64,000 nt of DNA, taken from Mycobacterium kyorinense (lineage in GTDB: Bacteria > Actinomycetota > Actinomycetes > Mycobacteriales > Mycobacteriaceae). Location of the stretch: the NCBI RefSeq assembly GCF_001672775.1, contig NZ_LZKJ01000166.1, positions 47,710-111,709 of the forward strand, in the 5' to 3' direction. The notes beneath the pieces were generated by a model. That model saw nothing but the letters and a program-made list of their open reading frames with translations, made no database searches and was not told the origin of the DNA. Positions 38,796 through 48,587 of this stretch are shown here, piece after piece (positions within the stretch are counted from its first letter, which is position 1; each line of letters starts with the position of its first letter). Position numbers and translations under genes: made by a program.

Positions 38796-39404
38796 CTAGT
38801 CCGCCGCGGCGTCGGCGACGTACATTCCGCTCAGCAGCGACGCCAACAGCGCGATCCGCTGAGCTTCGATCTCAGGTTGCGGCAGCACTGCGCGCACCAG
38901 GGCGGCTCCGTCGAAGGTGTTGGTCAGCACCGCCACCAGCGCCGGGAAGACATCTTCGGGGATGCTGTCGGCGCCGGGCAGCGCTTTCGCGGCGTCGTGG
39001 ATCTTGGCGCCGTACTGCGCCAAGACGTTTTGCAAGGTGGCTTTGAGTTTTTCGTCGGTGCGCGCCGCAACCATGAGTTCGTACATCACGGTGTTCGTGG
39101 AATTCGCCGTGAGATCGCGCAGGATCGCCAACGCAGCCTCCAGAACCGGCTTGTCGGACGGTATTTCGGCGACTTTTTTGCTGAATTCGTCGAGCTGACG
39201 GCGCATCACTTCGTAGGCGGTGGCCGCCATGAAATCGCCCATGGTGTCGAAGTGCCGAAACAGCGCGCCGACAGATACGTTGGCGCGCTTGGTAATCACC
39301 GCGGCCGACGCGCGGGCGTAGCCGACTTCGGTGATGGTCGCGATACTGGCGTCGAGCAGCCGCGCAACCGTCTCCTCGCGGCGCTGCTGCTGGGTTCGGG
39401 CCAT
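38796..39404 (-). CDS. TetR-family transcriptional regulator (Rv2912c-like)
   Basis: A 202-residue repressor. HTH at ~10-55 (ARLLDASIATITEVGYARAS, then ITKRANVSVGALFRHFDTMGDF). The C-terminal ligand domain is unassigned. Starts one base after the amidohydrolase stop, so it is co-transcribed with that gene and probably controls it. Gene order matches Rv2912c-Rv2913c. Confidence 0.9.
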   Translation of the reverse strand: MARTQQQRREETVARLLDASIATITEVGYARASAAVITKRANVSVGALFRHFDTMGDFMAATAYEVMRRQLDEFSKKVAEIPSDKPVLEAALAILRDLTANSTNTVMYELMVAARTDEKLKATLQNVLAQYGAKIHDAAKALPGADSIPEDVFPALVAVLTNTFDGAALVRAVLPQPEIEAQRIALLASLLSGMYVADAAAD

Positions 39405-39405
39405 C

Positions 39406-41181
39406 TCACGCCTGCTGGAGTTGACGGGTGCCCGCCCGCAGGAAACGGCCGGACTTGACCGTCGTGCCGTAGCCGTCGCGGAAGCGGCCGTTGCGGAACA
39501 CCACCGCACCGCCGACCCCGGTAGCGACGACGGCGGCGTCGTTGCGGTTCACCATCCGGCTCAAATTGCCGTAGAACGGCACCTTTTCTTCGTAGTAGCC
39601 GTCCACCGACTCGTCGAGACCGGCCGGGTCGATCACCGCGAAGTCGGCACGGTCGCCCTGACGCAGCGTGCCGGCGTCCAGACCGAACCAGTCGGCCACC
39701 TCGGCGGTCAACCGATGCACGGCGCGTTCGACGGTCAGGAACGGCGCGCCGGCCTGCGTGGCGTCCAGCGTGCGCTTGAGCAATCGCACACCGTAGTTGT
39801 AGAAGGCCATGTTGCGCAGATGCGCACCGGCGTCGGAAAAGCCCATGTGGATGCTGGGATCTGCGGCCAGCTTGTCGAGCTGCTTGGGCCGGTGATTGGC
39901 GACGATGGTGGTCCACCGGACATTGCGCTCGCCGTTGTCGACAAGGACGTCGAGGAATGCATCGAGCGGGTGCAGGCCGCGCTCGTCGGCGATCTGCCCG
40001 AAACTCTTGCCGATCAAAGCCTTGTCAGGGCATTCGACGATCACCGCATCGTGAAAGTCGCGGTGCCACAACGTCGGCCCGAGCTTACGGCGGTCGAATT
40101 CGCGGCGGAAGTTGCGACGGTATGCGGTGTCCTTCAGCAGCGCATTGCGCTCCAATTGGTCGCGGAGATGCAGCGCGGCAGTGCCCGCCCCGAACTCTTC
40201 GAAGACCGGAAGGTCGATGCCGTCGGAATACAACTCGAACGGCACCGGAAGGTGTTGAAACCGCACCTTGGCGTCAAGGACCGCGTTGAGTAGCCGGATG
40301 ATCGGCCCGAAGACGATGGCTGCTCCCGGCATCGACTTCGCGTCGGTCGACACCAGCAAGCTCATCCGAACTTCCTTGCGACGGCCGAACATTCCGCTGC
40401 TGGACAAAAAGAACAACAGTCCCGACAGCGGGTTGGCGACGTCCGGCGCGCTCTGCAGAATCCGGCCGCGCTTGCGCAGGACATTGATCAGTTTTCGGCG
40501 CTCGCGCCAGGTCGCGAACGTCGACGGCAAGGCCCGTGACCGGTAGCGATCACCGTCGAGCTTGTCGATTGCCGCGTCCATCCCGGACATGCCGAGCAGT
40601 CCGGCGTCGAGAGCCTCGTCGAGCATGGCCGCCATCCGGCCGAGTTCGGCGTCGGTGGGCTTGGTGGTGGCGTCGGTGGCGCGGTCCAGTCCCAGCACCG
40701 CCGTCCGCAGATCTGAATGCCCCAGCAGCGAGCCCACATTCGGGCCCAGCGGCAGTGCTTCAAGTGCCCGCACGTAGTCGGCGGGCCCGGACCAGGTTTT
40801 GTGGTCGTCCAGCGCGCCGAGCACAAATTCGCGGGGCACCGCCTCGACCCGGGCGAACAAGTCGGCGGCATCAGCGGAGTCGGCGTAGACCGTCGACAGC
40901 GAGCAGTTGCCCAACAGCACTGTGGTGACACCGTGTCGCACCGATTCCCGCAATCCGGGATCCAGCAGCACCTCGGCGTCGTAGTGCGTGTGCACATCGA
41001 TGAAGCCGGGGACGATCCATTTGCCGGCCGCGTCGATCACCTCGGGGCAGCCGGTCTCGTCGAGAGCGGTCGCCGAAATCGTCGCCACGACGCCGTCGCG
41101 GATGCCCAGCGTCCGGATCTGCGGTGGGCTACCGGTGCCGTCGAACCACAAGCCGTCGCGCACGATCACGTCATACGTCAT
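39406..41181 (-). CDS. Amidohydrolase of the D-aminoacylase/dihydroorotase-like family (Rv2913c-like)
   Basis: A 591-residue metal-dependent hydrolase. N-terminal small beta domain, then the metal-binding PGFIDVHTHYDAEVLLDPGL (H-x-H-x-D) near residue 64. The TIM barrel continues to GFSDAGAHLRN, which carries the catalytic Asp. The C-terminal LRQGDRADFAVIDPAGLDE closes the fold. The family cleaves N-acyl-D-amino acids or related amides; the actual substrate is unknown. ATG 41181 has GAGGAG ten bases upstream. Divergent from nothing; pknI lies upstream on the same strand. Confidence 0.86.
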   Translation of the reverse strand: MTYDVIVRDGLWFDGTGSPPQIRTLGIRDGVVATISATALDETGCPEVIDAAGKWIVPGFIDVHTHYDAEVLLDPGLRESVRHGVTTVLLGNCSLSTVYADSADAADLFARVEAVPREFVLGALDDHKTWSGPADYVRALEALPLGPNVGSLLGHSDLRTAVLGLDRATDATTKPTDAELGRMAAMLDEALDAGLLGMSGMDAAIDKLDGDRYRSRALPSTFATWRERRKLINVLRKRGRILQSAPDVANPLSGLLFFLSSSGMFGRRKEVRMSLLVSTDAKSMPGAAIVFGPIIRLLNAVLDAKVRFQHLPVPFELYSDGIDLPVFEEFGAGTAALHLRDQLERNALLKDTAYRRNFRREFDRRKLGPTLWHRDFHDAVIVECPDKALIGKSFGQIADERGLHPLDAFLDVLVDNGERNVRWTTIVANHRPKQLDKLAADPSIHMGFSDAGAHLRNMAFYNYGVRLLKRTLDATQAGAPFLTVERAVHRLTAEVADWFGLDAGTLRQGDRADFAVIDPAGLDESVDGYYEEKVPFYGNLSRMVNRNDAAVVATGVGGAVVFRNGRFRDGYGTTVKSGRFLRAGTRQLQQA

Positions 41182-41273
41182 TACAGCGTCGCTCCTCTGC
41201 GTCGTCCAGGCTGCCGTTATCGGCCACCGTAACATAGATAGTAAGTACTCACAATCTTTTGAGTCCGGTGTGT

Positions 41274-42896
41274 TCAGCGGCCCGGCGTGGGCGGAGTCGG
41301 GTTGGCCGGTGGGGGTGGGCTCGAGGGACTCGGCGTCGGGGATTCGGCGACTGGCGGGACGCCGGGCACCGTGACCGCGGGCGGCACCGCGCCCAGCCGT
41401 CCGGCCACTGCCGGGATCACGATGTGGCCGCCCTGCTGGCCGCACTCATCGGTTTGGACCGTCACCGTCATCACGCCCCGCAACGGGCCGTGACTTTGCG
41501 GCTCGAGTGACAACACCTGGGTCATGGTCTGCTTGTCCGCCGCTCCGTTGGGTCCGACGCACGGAAACTGCAGCGTTTCCGGGCGGGACTGCCAGGCGCC
41601 GTCGCGGAAATCGAAGACAAGTGGCCGCAGGCCGGCTGACTGGTGTGGGCTCTGGTGGTCCTGGTCGTCGAGTTGGATCCCGGTGGCGACACAACCCGTC
41701 GGCGTGCACGACGAGTGAAATGCCCACCATGTCGTCACGTTGGGCGGTTGTGGATCAGGCCGATCGTTGAACGTCTGCTGGGCACGGTTGACGTCCACCT
41801 GGTAGGTGCCATCGAGCTGTCGGCCGGCCGGAGGTAGCGCGGGGGCGCTGCTCGTCGGGATGGCCGCCGGAGCCTGAGGCAGCGAGGGGCCGTCCGCCTG
41901 TGGAGGCGACGCGTCGTGCTTCCGGCCGATCATGATGCCGGCCAGCAGGCCGGTGACCAAGAGCAGCAGCGCCGCGCCGACCGCCGACCCGAGCAAACCC
42001 CAGCGCCGCATGCGCTTTGACGATGGCGGCGCCGTTGCAGCGGCTGTTTCGGGCTCCGGGTCGTCCGGATAGTCGACGACGGTGAAGGCGGCTTCGGGGC
42101 TGCGATCGCCGAGCCACCCGCCGGCCCGCTCGGACAGCGCCGCGGCGAACTCGCTGCAGCGACCGAACCGATCGGCGGGGTTGTTGGCCATCGCGGTGGC
42201 CAAGACGTTGTCGAGCCGCGCCAGGTCGGGGCGCCGGTCGCTGAGCTTCGGCGGCGCGAAGCCGAGATGCGGCGGCGGTCCACCGGTGAACAGGTAGTAG
42301 GCGGTGGCCGCCAAGCCGTATTGATCGGCGCGCCCGTCGATGGATTGACCAGTCAACTGTTCTGGTGCCGCGTAGGCGGCCGTTTCGCGGTGCTGCCCCG
42401 AATATCGGGCGAGTCCGAAGTCGGTCAACAGGATCCGTTGTTCACCATCCCGCGGATCGCTGAGCACGATGTTGGTGGGTTTGACGCCGCGGTGCACAAT
42501 CCCCCGTCGGTGTGCGTAGTCGAGCGCGCCGGCCACGGCCGCGACGACCGTAAGCGCTTCACCGGCCGGCATCCCGGCCGGGTATTGGTCGGCGACGAGC
42601 TGGGCCACGCTGATTCCGTTGACGTAATCCATCGCGACCCACAGCTGGCCGTCGGATTCACCGCGGTCGGCTACCTCGACGATGTTCGGGTGATACAGCG
42701 TCGTGACCGTCGGCGTTTCGGCGGTGAACCGCTGGCGCAACCCGTGGTCGGCTGACGCCGCCGCGGGCAGCACCTTCAAGGCGACCTCGCGCGGCAGCGT
42801 GGAGTGCCGAGCCAGGTAGACCTCGCCCATCCCGCCGAAGCCCAGGATTTTCTGGATGGTGTATCCAGCAAACGTCGCGCCGGTGGCCAACGACAT
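41274..42896 (-). CDS. pknI: Transmembrane Ser/Thr protein kinase PknI, catalytic Asp replaced
   Basis: A 540-residue protein: kinase domain ~1-265, one membrane helix ~300-322 (LLGSAVGAALLLLVTGLLAG), extracellular sensor domain with four Cys (SSCTPTGC, FPCVG, DECGQ) and a Pro/Thr-rich tail. Glycine loop GFGGMGEVY, Lys41 (VALK) and TDFG are intact. However, the catalytic loop reads IVHRGVKPTN: residue 137, the catalytic Asp in active kinases, is Gly (codon GGC instead of GAC). The segment from DFG to APE is also short (about 20 residues). Gene order matches Rv2914c. By sequence it looks catalytically impaired or dead, though dimerisation through the sensor could still work. Confidence 0.9.
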   Translation of the reverse strand: MSLATGATFAGYTIQKILGFGGMGEVYLARHSTLPREVALKVLPAAASADHGLRQRFTAETPTVTTLYHPNIVEVADRGESDGQLWVAMDYVNGISVAQLVADQYPAGMPAGEALTVVAAVAGALDYAHRRGIVHRGVKPTNIVLSDPRDGEQRILLTDFGLARYSGQHRETAAYAAPEQLTGQSIDGRADQYGLAATAYYLFTGGPPPHLGFAPPKLSDRRPDLARLDNVLATAMANNPADRFGRCSEFAAALSERAGGWLGDRSPEAAFTVVDYPDDPEPETAAATAPPSSKRMRRWGLLGSAVGAALLLLVTGLLAGIMIGRKHDASPPQADGPSLPQAPAAIPTSSAPALPPAGRQLDGTYQVDVNRAQQTFNDRPDPQPPNVTTWWAFHSSCTPTGCVATGIQLDDQDHQSPHQSAGLRPLVFDFRDGAWQSRPETLQFPCVGPNGAADKQTMTQVLSLEPQSHGPLRGVMTVTVQTDECGQQGGHIVIPAVAGRLGAVPPAVTVPGVPPVAESPTPSPSSPPPPANPTPPTPGR

Positions 42897-42932
42897 GCCT
42901 CGATGCTAACGGGCCGTCACCGGGTGCGCCGG

Positions 42933-44000
42933 TCAGAACACCCGCCCACGCAGGATCACCGCGTCCGGCCGGGTCAGCACGGCCGCCCCGCGGCGGGGAT
43001 CTTCGCGGTAGCACAACAGGTCTGCCGGCGCGCCGTGCTCCAGTCCCGGTTGTCCCAACCACCGACGGGCGTCCCAGCAGGCGGCGCCGAGCGCCTCGGT
43101 GGCCGTCATCCCGATCCCGGTGAGCGCGTCGACCTCGTCGGCGATGCGGCCGTGGCTGACCATGCCCCCTGCGTCGCTGCCGGCGTAGATGGGTACACCG
43201 GCCTCGCGCGCTGCGGACAGCCGCTGCTTGCTCTTCGCATACAGGTCACGCATATGGGCGGCATAGACCGGGTACTTCCCGGCCGAATCGGCGATACCGG
43301 GGAAGTTCTCGACGTTGATCAGCGTCGGCACCAGGGCGGTGTTGTGTTCGAGCATCAACTCGACGGTGTCGTCGGTGAGCCCGGTGCCGTGCTCGATGCA
43401 GTCGATGCCGGCGTTGATCAGTCCAGGCAGCGCGTCTTCGCCGAAGACGTGGGCGGTCACCCGCGCGTCGTGGGCGTGCGCGGTGTCGATCGCCGCCTTG
43501 AGCACGTCGTCGGACCACAGCGGCGCCAAATCGCCGATGCCGCGGTCGATCCAGTCGCCGATCAGCTTGACCCACCCGTCGCCGGCGCGCGCCTGTTCGG
43601 CCACCGCAGCAGGAAGCTGCGCTTCGTCCTCGATGTCGATCGGCAAGCCTGGGATATAGCGTTTCGGCCGGGCCAGATGACGCCCGGCGCGGATGATGCG
43701 TGGCAGGTCGTCACGGTCGTCGAGGCTGCGGGTGTCGATGGGCACCCCGGGGTCACGCAGGAGCAGCACCCCGGCGCGGCGCTCGGTCTCGGCGTACCGA
43801 ATGGCCTCGTCTACCTCAACCGGTCCGTCGGGACCAATGCCGAGGTGGCAGTGCGCGTCGACGAGTCCGGGGATGATCCAGCCGTCGTCGAAAACGGTGT
43901 CCGCGTCGGGGACCGGTTCGGCGCTGAGCTTTCCGTCGACGATCCACCATTGCACCGGTTCGCCATCGGGTAATCCGCGGCCGCGGACGTGGAGCCGCAT
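42933..44000 (-). CDS. Amidohydrolase-family protein (Rv2915c-like)
   Basis: A 355-residue metal-dependent hydrolase of the imidazolonepropionase/prolidase-like group. IIPGLVDAHCHLGIGPDGP holds H-x-H (His-Cys-His), WVKLIGDW a likely carboxylated Lys, and VTAHVFGEDAL, CIEHGTGLTD and YAGSDAGG the remaining ligands. Substrate unknown. It ends 36 bases before pknI and starts four bases after ffh, as in M. tuberculosis. Confidence 0.86.
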   Translation of the reverse strand: MRLHVRGRGLPDGEPVQWWIVDGKLSAEPVPDADTVFDDGWIIPGLVDAHCHLGIGPDGPVEVDEAIRYAETERRAGVLLLRDPGVPIDTRSLDDRDDLPRIIRAGRHLARPKRYIPGLPIDIEDEAQLPAAVAEQARAGDGWVKLIGDWIDRGIGDLAPLWSDDVLKAAIDTAHAHDARVTAHVFGEDALPGLINAGIDCIEHGTGLTDDTVELMLEHNTALVPTLINVENFPGIADSAGKYPVYAAHMRDLYAKSKQRLSAAREAGVPIYAGSDAGGMVSHGRIADEVDALTGIGMTATEALGAACWDARRWLGQPGLEHGAPADLLCYREDPRRGAAVLTRPDAVILRGRVF

Positions 44001-44004
44001 GCGG

Positions 44005-45573
44005 CTACTTCTTGCCCGGGAACTTCAACTTGGACAAGTCGAAATCGGCTAGGCCGGGCGGCAATTCGTCGAGGCCCTCGGGCATCTGGGACAGGTCGGG
44101 GAAGCCGGCGGGCATCGCCGGCATCCCGGGCCCGAAGGGACTGCGCGCCTTGGGGGGCGTGGGGCCGCGCTTCTTGTTCTTTTTCCCTTTGCCGCCCTTG
44201 TTTTTTCGCGACGACGACTTGCGGCCAAGACCGGGGATTCCCATCGAGCCCACCATCGACGACATCATCTTGCGGGCTTCGAAGAAGCGGTCGACGAGCT
44301 GGTTGACCTCTGACACCGTCACCCCGGAGCCGTTGGCGATGCGCAGCCGACGCGACGCGTTGATGATCTTCGGATCGGCCCGCTCCTGCGGGGTCATCCC
44401 CCGGATGATGGCCTGCAGCCGGTCGAGTTGTTTGTCGTCGACGGCGGCCAGCGCGTCCTTCATCTGGCCGGCGCCGGGCAGCATGCCCAACAGGTTGCCG
44501 ATCGGACCCATTTTGCGGATCGCCAGCATCTGTTCGAGGAAGTCCTCCAACGTCAGCTCGCCGGAACCGATCTTGACCGCGGCGGCTTCGGCCTGCTGCG
44601 CATCGAAGACCTGCTCGGCCTGCTCGATCAGGCTCAGCACGTCACCCATGCCCAGGATGCGACTGGACATCCGATCGGGATGGAAGACGTCGAAGTCTTC
44701 CAGTTTCTCGCCGGTGGACGCGAAAAGGATTGGCACACCGGTGACTTCGCGCACCGACAGCGCCGCGCCACCGCGGGCGTCGCCGTCCAGCTTGGTCAGC
44801 ACCACACCGGTGAATCCGACGCCCTCGCGAAACGCCTCGGCGGTGGTGACGGCGTCCTGACCGATCATCGCGTCGAGAACGAATAGCACCTCGTCGGGGT
44901 CGACTGCGGCGCGGATGGCGGCGGCCTGGGTCATCATCTCGTCGTCGATGCCCAGCCGTCCGGCGGTGTCGACGATGACGACGTCGAAATGTTTGGACTG
45001 TGCCTCGCTGAGCCCGGCCGCGGCGACGGCCACGGGGTCACCGGGGCCGGCCTGCTGTGTCGGGTCGGCTTCGGCGGAGGTGCCCGGATGCGGGGCGAAC
45101 ACCGCGACGCCGGCGCGTTCGCCGACGATGCGCAGCTGGTTGACGGCGCCCGGCCGCTGCAGATCGCAGGCCACCAACAGCGGGGTGTGGCCCTGGCCGC
45201 GCAGCCACGCGGCCAGCTTCCCGGCCAACGTCGTCTTACCCGAGCCCTGCAGACCGGCCAGCATCACCACGGTGGGCGGCGTCTTGGCGAAGGCCAGTTG
45301 GCGGGTCTGACCGCCCAGGATGCCGATCAGTTCTTCGTTGACGATCTTGACGACCTGCTGCGCGGGATTGAGCGCCGCGGAGACCTCGGCGCCCTTGGCG
45401 CGATCTTTGATCCGGTTGACGAAACCCCGCACCACCGGCAGCGACACGTCGGCTTCCAACAGCGCCAGCCGGATCTCGCGGGTGGTGGCGTCGATGTCGG
45501 CGTCGGTCAACCGGCCCTTGCCGCGCAGCCCCTGCAGTGCACCGGTGAGGCGGTCGGACAGCGATTCAAACAC
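44005..45573 (-). CDS. ffh: Signal recognition particle protein Ffh
   Basis: A 522-residue SRP54 GTPase. N domain ~1-85; G1 GLQGSGKTTLAGKLA near 107; G3 VIVDTAGRLGIDDEMM; G4 TKLDGDARGGAAL. The Met-rich M domain (~330-450: FLEQMLAIRKMGPIGNLLGM) binds signal peptides and 4.5S RNA. The C-terminal tail is Lys/Gly-rich (KSSSRKNKGGKGKKNKKRG) followed by Pro/Met repeats, as is usual in mycobacteria. It works with FtsY, encoded at 52984-54294. Confidence 0.96.
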   Translation of the reverse strand: MFESLSDRLTGALQGLRGKGRLTDADIDATTREIRLALLEADVSLPVVRGFVNRIKDRAKGAEVSAALNPAQQVVKIVNEELIGILGGQTRQLAFAKTPPTVVMLAGLQGSGKTTLAGKLAAWLRGQGHTPLLVACDLQRPGAVNQLRIVGERAGVAVFAPHPGTSAEADPTQQAGPGDPVAVAAAGLSEAQSKHFDVVIVDTAGRLGIDDEMMTQAAAIRAAVDPDEVLFVLDAMIGQDAVTTAEAFREGVGFTGVVLTKLDGDARGGAALSVREVTGVPILFASTGEKLEDFDVFHPDRMSSRILGMGDVLSLIEQAEQVFDAQQAEAAAVKIGSGELTLEDFLEQMLAIRKMGPIGNLLGMLPGAGQMKDALAAVDDKQLDRLQAIIRGMTPQERADPKIINASRRLRIANGSGVTVSEVNQLVDRFFEARKMMSSMVGSMGIPGLGRKSSSRKNKGGKGKKNKKRGPTPPKARSPFGPGMPAMPAGFPDLSQMPEGLDELPPGLADFDLSKLKFPGKK

Positions 45574-45928
45574 GCCGCCATGCTAGCTGGACGCCACCGG
45601 GCGACGATGCTGGCCGGGACGGCGACAGCCGTCCGATGCTGGCCGGGGCTGCGGTTGCGAATTCCCAACAATAAGGCCTACGCCGTGAATGTAACTGAGG
45701 AGTAAAAGAAATCTGACGGTTACTGTTCTGCGTCGCGGCGTTTAAAGAGCAATTGCCGAATTCTCACAGCTCGTCGGATTTCGTTAAAGTTCCGGGCATC
45801 GCCGTTAAGAGACCGTTACCGCACCATTCTCGGCTGCCAATCTGCGGAAACCTCATCACCGTGCAATGGGTCGAGCGCCAACAGCGGGCCTCCCATTTTC
45901 GAACCGCGCGCATTGTGAGGAGAATTGC
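45574..45928. other. Divergent promoter region between ffh and the PE gene
   Basis: About 355 bases without a gene. The 14-mer CGATGCTGGCCGGG occurs at 45605-45618 and 45634-45647, with a GGACGG/CCGTCC hairpin (45617-45634) between. The half near the PE gene is relatively AT-rich (45700-45800) and probably holds the PE promoter. GTGAGGAG serves as the PE ribosome site. Confidence 0.5.
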
Positions 45929-46816
45929 ATGACTTTTGTGACGACACATCCCGAAGCGTTGGCCGCCGCGGCGGGCACGTTGCAGGGCATCGGCTCGGCG
46001 ATGGCGGCGCAGAACGCGGCAGCGGCGGCGCCGACGACGGGTGTGGTCCCGGCCGCCGCTGACGAAGTGTCGGCGCTGCAGGCGACCCAGTTCGCCGCCT
46101 ACGGCGCCCTGTACCAACAAGTCAGCGCCCAAGCCACGGCGATTCACGAGATGTTCGTGCACACCCTGGGCATCAGCGCGGGTTCGTATGGCGAGACCGA
46201 GACCGCCAACTCGGTCGCGGCCGGTACCTCGTCGGGGCTCTCGGGCCTTCTCGGTGGACTGGGCACGTCGTCGTCGTCAGGCTCGGGCCCGTTGTCGTGG
46301 CTCACCGACCTCCTCGGGGGTACCGGGCCGGGTGGCCTGTCGGGCAACCTCAGCAACATCCTCAACATCGGGACCGGGAACTGGGCTTCTGCTGGATCCA
46401 ACCTGCTCGGAATGGCGGGCGGCGGGCTCTTTGATGCCCCTGCCGAGGTGGCCGCCGACGCCGAGTCAGGCGGCTTGGCAGGCGGCTTGGACGGGACGCT
46501 CCTGGCAGGCGTGGCGTCGCCGACGGGGACCGGAGGCATCGCGGCGCCGGTGTCGGCTGCGGTGGGCCAGGCCTCTTCGGTCGGCATGCTGTCGGTGCCG
46601 CCGAGTTGGGCCGGCCCCACGGGGCCCGTGTCGGGCGCAACCCCGGCGACGTTGACCGGGGCGGGTTGGACCGGCGCTGCGCCGCACAGCACCCCGGTGA
46701 GCACGATGCCGGCCGGGATGCCGTCGGCGGCCAGCGCCGGCCGGGGCGGCTTCGGTTTCGGCGCGCCACGCTACGGCGTCAAACCCACCGTCATGCCCAA
46801 ACCCGCCGTCGTCTAG
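45929..46816 (+). CDS. PE-family protein with a PPE-SVP-type C-terminal domain
   Basis: A 295-residue protein. Residues ~1-95 are a standard PE domain ([20 protein letters not shown]; export motif GSYGETE). A Gly/Ser-rich linker (~97-150) leads to a C-terminal part that looks like a PPE-SVP tail: [12 protein letters not shown] (SVP motif at 222-227), then a 24-residue ending (268-291) identical to residues 367-390 of the PPE protein immediately downstream. PE proteins normally lack an SVP motif, so this is a PE/PPE chimera or the product of gene conversion. Probably exported together with that PPE. Confidence 0.9.
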   Translation: MTFVTTHPEALAAAAGTLQGIGSAMAAQNAAAAAPTTGVVPAAADEVSALQATQFAAYGALYQQVSAQATAIHEMFVHTLGISAGSYGETETANSVAAGTSSGLSGLLGGLGTSSSSGSGPLSWLTDLLGGTGPGGLSGNLSNILNIGTGNWASAGSNLLGMAGGGLFDAPAEVAADAESGGLAGGLDGTLLAGVASPTGTGGIAAPVSAAVGQASSVGMLSVPPSWAGPTGPVSGATPATLTGAGWTGAAPHSTPVSTMPAGMPSAASAGRGGFGFGAPRYGVKPTVMPKPAVV

Positions 46817-46856
46817 GCACCCACTCCGCGTCGCCGACCCAGAAACGAGGCACACC

Positions 46857-48041
46857 ATGGATTTCGCCGCACTGCCCCCCGAGATCAACTCCGCCCGCAT
46901 GTACGCCGGCCCGGGCCCCGCACCGATGATGGCCGCCGCGGCGTCCTGGAACGGCCTGGGTGCCGAGTTGGCCACCACCGCGGCGTCGTACGAGTCGGTG
47001 GTCGCCATGCTCACCGGCGAGGAATGGCTGGGCCCGGCCGCGGCGGCGATGGGCGCAGCGATCGCTCCCTACCTGGCTTGGATGAACACCACCGCCGCTG
47101 CGGCCGAACACGCTGCGGTCCAGGCCATGGCCTCGGCGGCCGCCTACGAGGCCGCTTTTGCGATGACCGTGCCGCCGCCGGTGATCGCGGCCAACCGGGC
47201 TCAGCTGGCCATGCTGATCGCTACCAATTTCCTCGGCCAGAACACCGCGGCGATCGCAGCCACCGAAGCCCTCTACGCCGAGATGTGGGCGCAAGACGCC
47301 GCCGCCATGTACGGCTATGCCGCCGCCTCGGCCAGCGCCGGGATTCTGCAACCGCTGACCTCGCCGGCACCGACCACCAATCCCGTCGGCCTGGCAGCCC
47401 AAGCCGCGGCGGTCACCCAAGCCTCTACCGCCAGCACCCAAACCGGTCTCTCCCAGCTCGTCACCGCCTTGCCCACCACTGTGCAGCAACTGGCCACCCC
47501 CATCGCGGCGACGGCGGGGACCACCGGATTCCTGGGCTCGATCGACAGCTTCCTGGGCATCCCGTTCGTGTCGAACGCTACGAATGGGGCGGTCAACACC
47601 GCCGCCTGGTTCGTGATGGCTGCCATTCCGAACGCGGTATCACTGGGACATACCCTGGCCGGCAGCGCGCCCGCGGCTGTCGCCGCCGAGGCCGCGGGTG
47701 CGGAGGGTCTGGGAGCGGGCTTGGGCACGATGCTCGCGGGCGCAGCAGGCCCAGCGGGCTCTGTCGGCTTGGGCGGGGCGCCGATAGTGGCCGGCCTGAG
47801 CCAGGCGTCCTCGGTCGGCGGGTTGTCGGTGCCGGCGGGTTGGTCTGCGGCGACCCCGGCCGGCACTGGTGCTGCGACGCTAGCGGGCACCGGCTGGGCT
47901 GCCGCCGCGGAAGAAAGCGCTGTGGCCACCGTGCCAGCGGGGATGCCGTCGGTGGCCTCGGCCGGGCGGGGCGGCTTCGGTTTCGGCGCTCCGCGCTACG
48001 GCGTCAAACCCACGGTGATGCCCAAATCGGTCTTCGTCTGA
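46857..48041 (+). CDS. PPE-family protein, SVP subgroup
   Basis: A 394-residue protein starting [20 protein letters not shown]. WxG turn [25 protein letters not shown], and SVP motif [13 protein letters not shown]. The C-terminus (367-390, [13 protein letters not shown] core) is identical to that of the upstream PE protein. It starts 40 bases after that PE, so the two form an operon. Confidence 0.93.
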   Translation: MDFAALPPEINSARMYAGPGPAPMMAAAASWNGLGAELATTAASYESVVAMLTGEEWLGPAAAAMGAAIAPYLAWMNTTAAAAEHAAVQAMASAAAYEAAFAMTVPPPVIAANRAQLAMLIATNFLGQNTAAIAATEALYAEMWAQDAAAMYGYAAASASAGILQPLTSPAPTTNPVGLAAQAAAVTQASTASTQTGLSQLVTALPTTVQQLATPIAATAGTTGFLGSIDSFLGIPFVSNATNGAVNTAAWFVMAAIPNAVSLGHTLAGSAPAAVAAEAAGAEGLGAGLGTMLAGAAGPAGSVGLGGAPIVAGLSQASSVGGLSVPAGWSAATPAGTGAATLAGTGWAAAAEESAVATVPAGMPSVASAGRGGFGFGAPRYGVKPTVMPKSVFV

Positions 48042-48059
48042 GGGCGGATAGTCGGGCCA

Positions 48060-48090
48060 GCCGCGTGGGGCAAGCTGCGCCCCACGCGGC
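48060..48090. terminator. Bidirectional hairpin terminator between the convergent PPE and PE genes
   Basis: Perfect 12-bp stem GCCGCGTGGGGC / GCCCCACGCGGC with a seven-base loop, between the PPE stop (48041) and the minus-strand PE stop (48101). No U-tract. Confidence 0.75.
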
Positions 48091-48100
48091 CAGCACACGT

Positions 48101-48364
48101 TTAGCTGTCGACGGCGGTGTTGGCGGCTTGGGCCAGGATGCTGGTGAAAACCTCGTGAATGGCTTTGGCCTGGGCGCTGACCGCCTGATACATCTCACCG
48201 TGCAGGGCGAACTGCGCCGCGGCCACTGCCGACACCGCGTCGCTACCGGCCGGATGTACTGCGCTTGTGGGGATGGCCACGGCGGCGTTCTGCGCCGCCA
48301 TGGCCACGCCGGTGTCCCGTAACTGCTTGACTGCTGCCGACAACGATTCGGGCTGTGTAGTCAT
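48101..48364 (-). CDS. Short divergent PE-like protein without the export motif
   Basis: An 87-residue protein. [28 protein letters not shown], then AIPTSAVHPAGSDAVSAVAAAQFA and [15 protein letters not shown] align with a PE domain. The end (ILAQAANTAVDS) stops where other PE proteins have the GSYxxTE export signal, and it has no Tyr there. It could need a partner for export or be cytosolic. AAGGAG lies about eleven bases before ATG 48364. Oriented opposite to the adjacent PE-PPE pair. The 223-base gap to glnD shows no gene. Confidence 0.75.
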   Translation of the reverse strand: MTTQPESLSAAVKQLRDTGVAMAAQNAAVAIPTSAVHPAGSDAVSAVAAAQFALHGEMYQAVSAQAKAIHEVFTSILAQAANTAVDS

Positions 48365-48587
48365 AACGTCATGGACTCCTTCTGATAAACCCGCCGATGA
48401 CGCGGGATAGCTAGCCATTTCTGCTCATAGTTTTGCCGCCGAATTCGCCAATGAATAGGTGGGTAACTGTCTTTTAACGGGCGGCCCCGAAGATTTACCG
48501 GATTTGGCTCGTCGTGTGTCGCGAGCGTGACGACCTTAATATGGTTTTCACTTCGAGCAGTGGGCCAGAAATTAGTGTCGGCCGGGT

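Noticed and set aside
44005..45573. Search for a 4.5S RNA gene near ffh
   Set aside because: No GGAA-tetraloop hairpin of the SRP RNA type was seen in the gaps around ffh.
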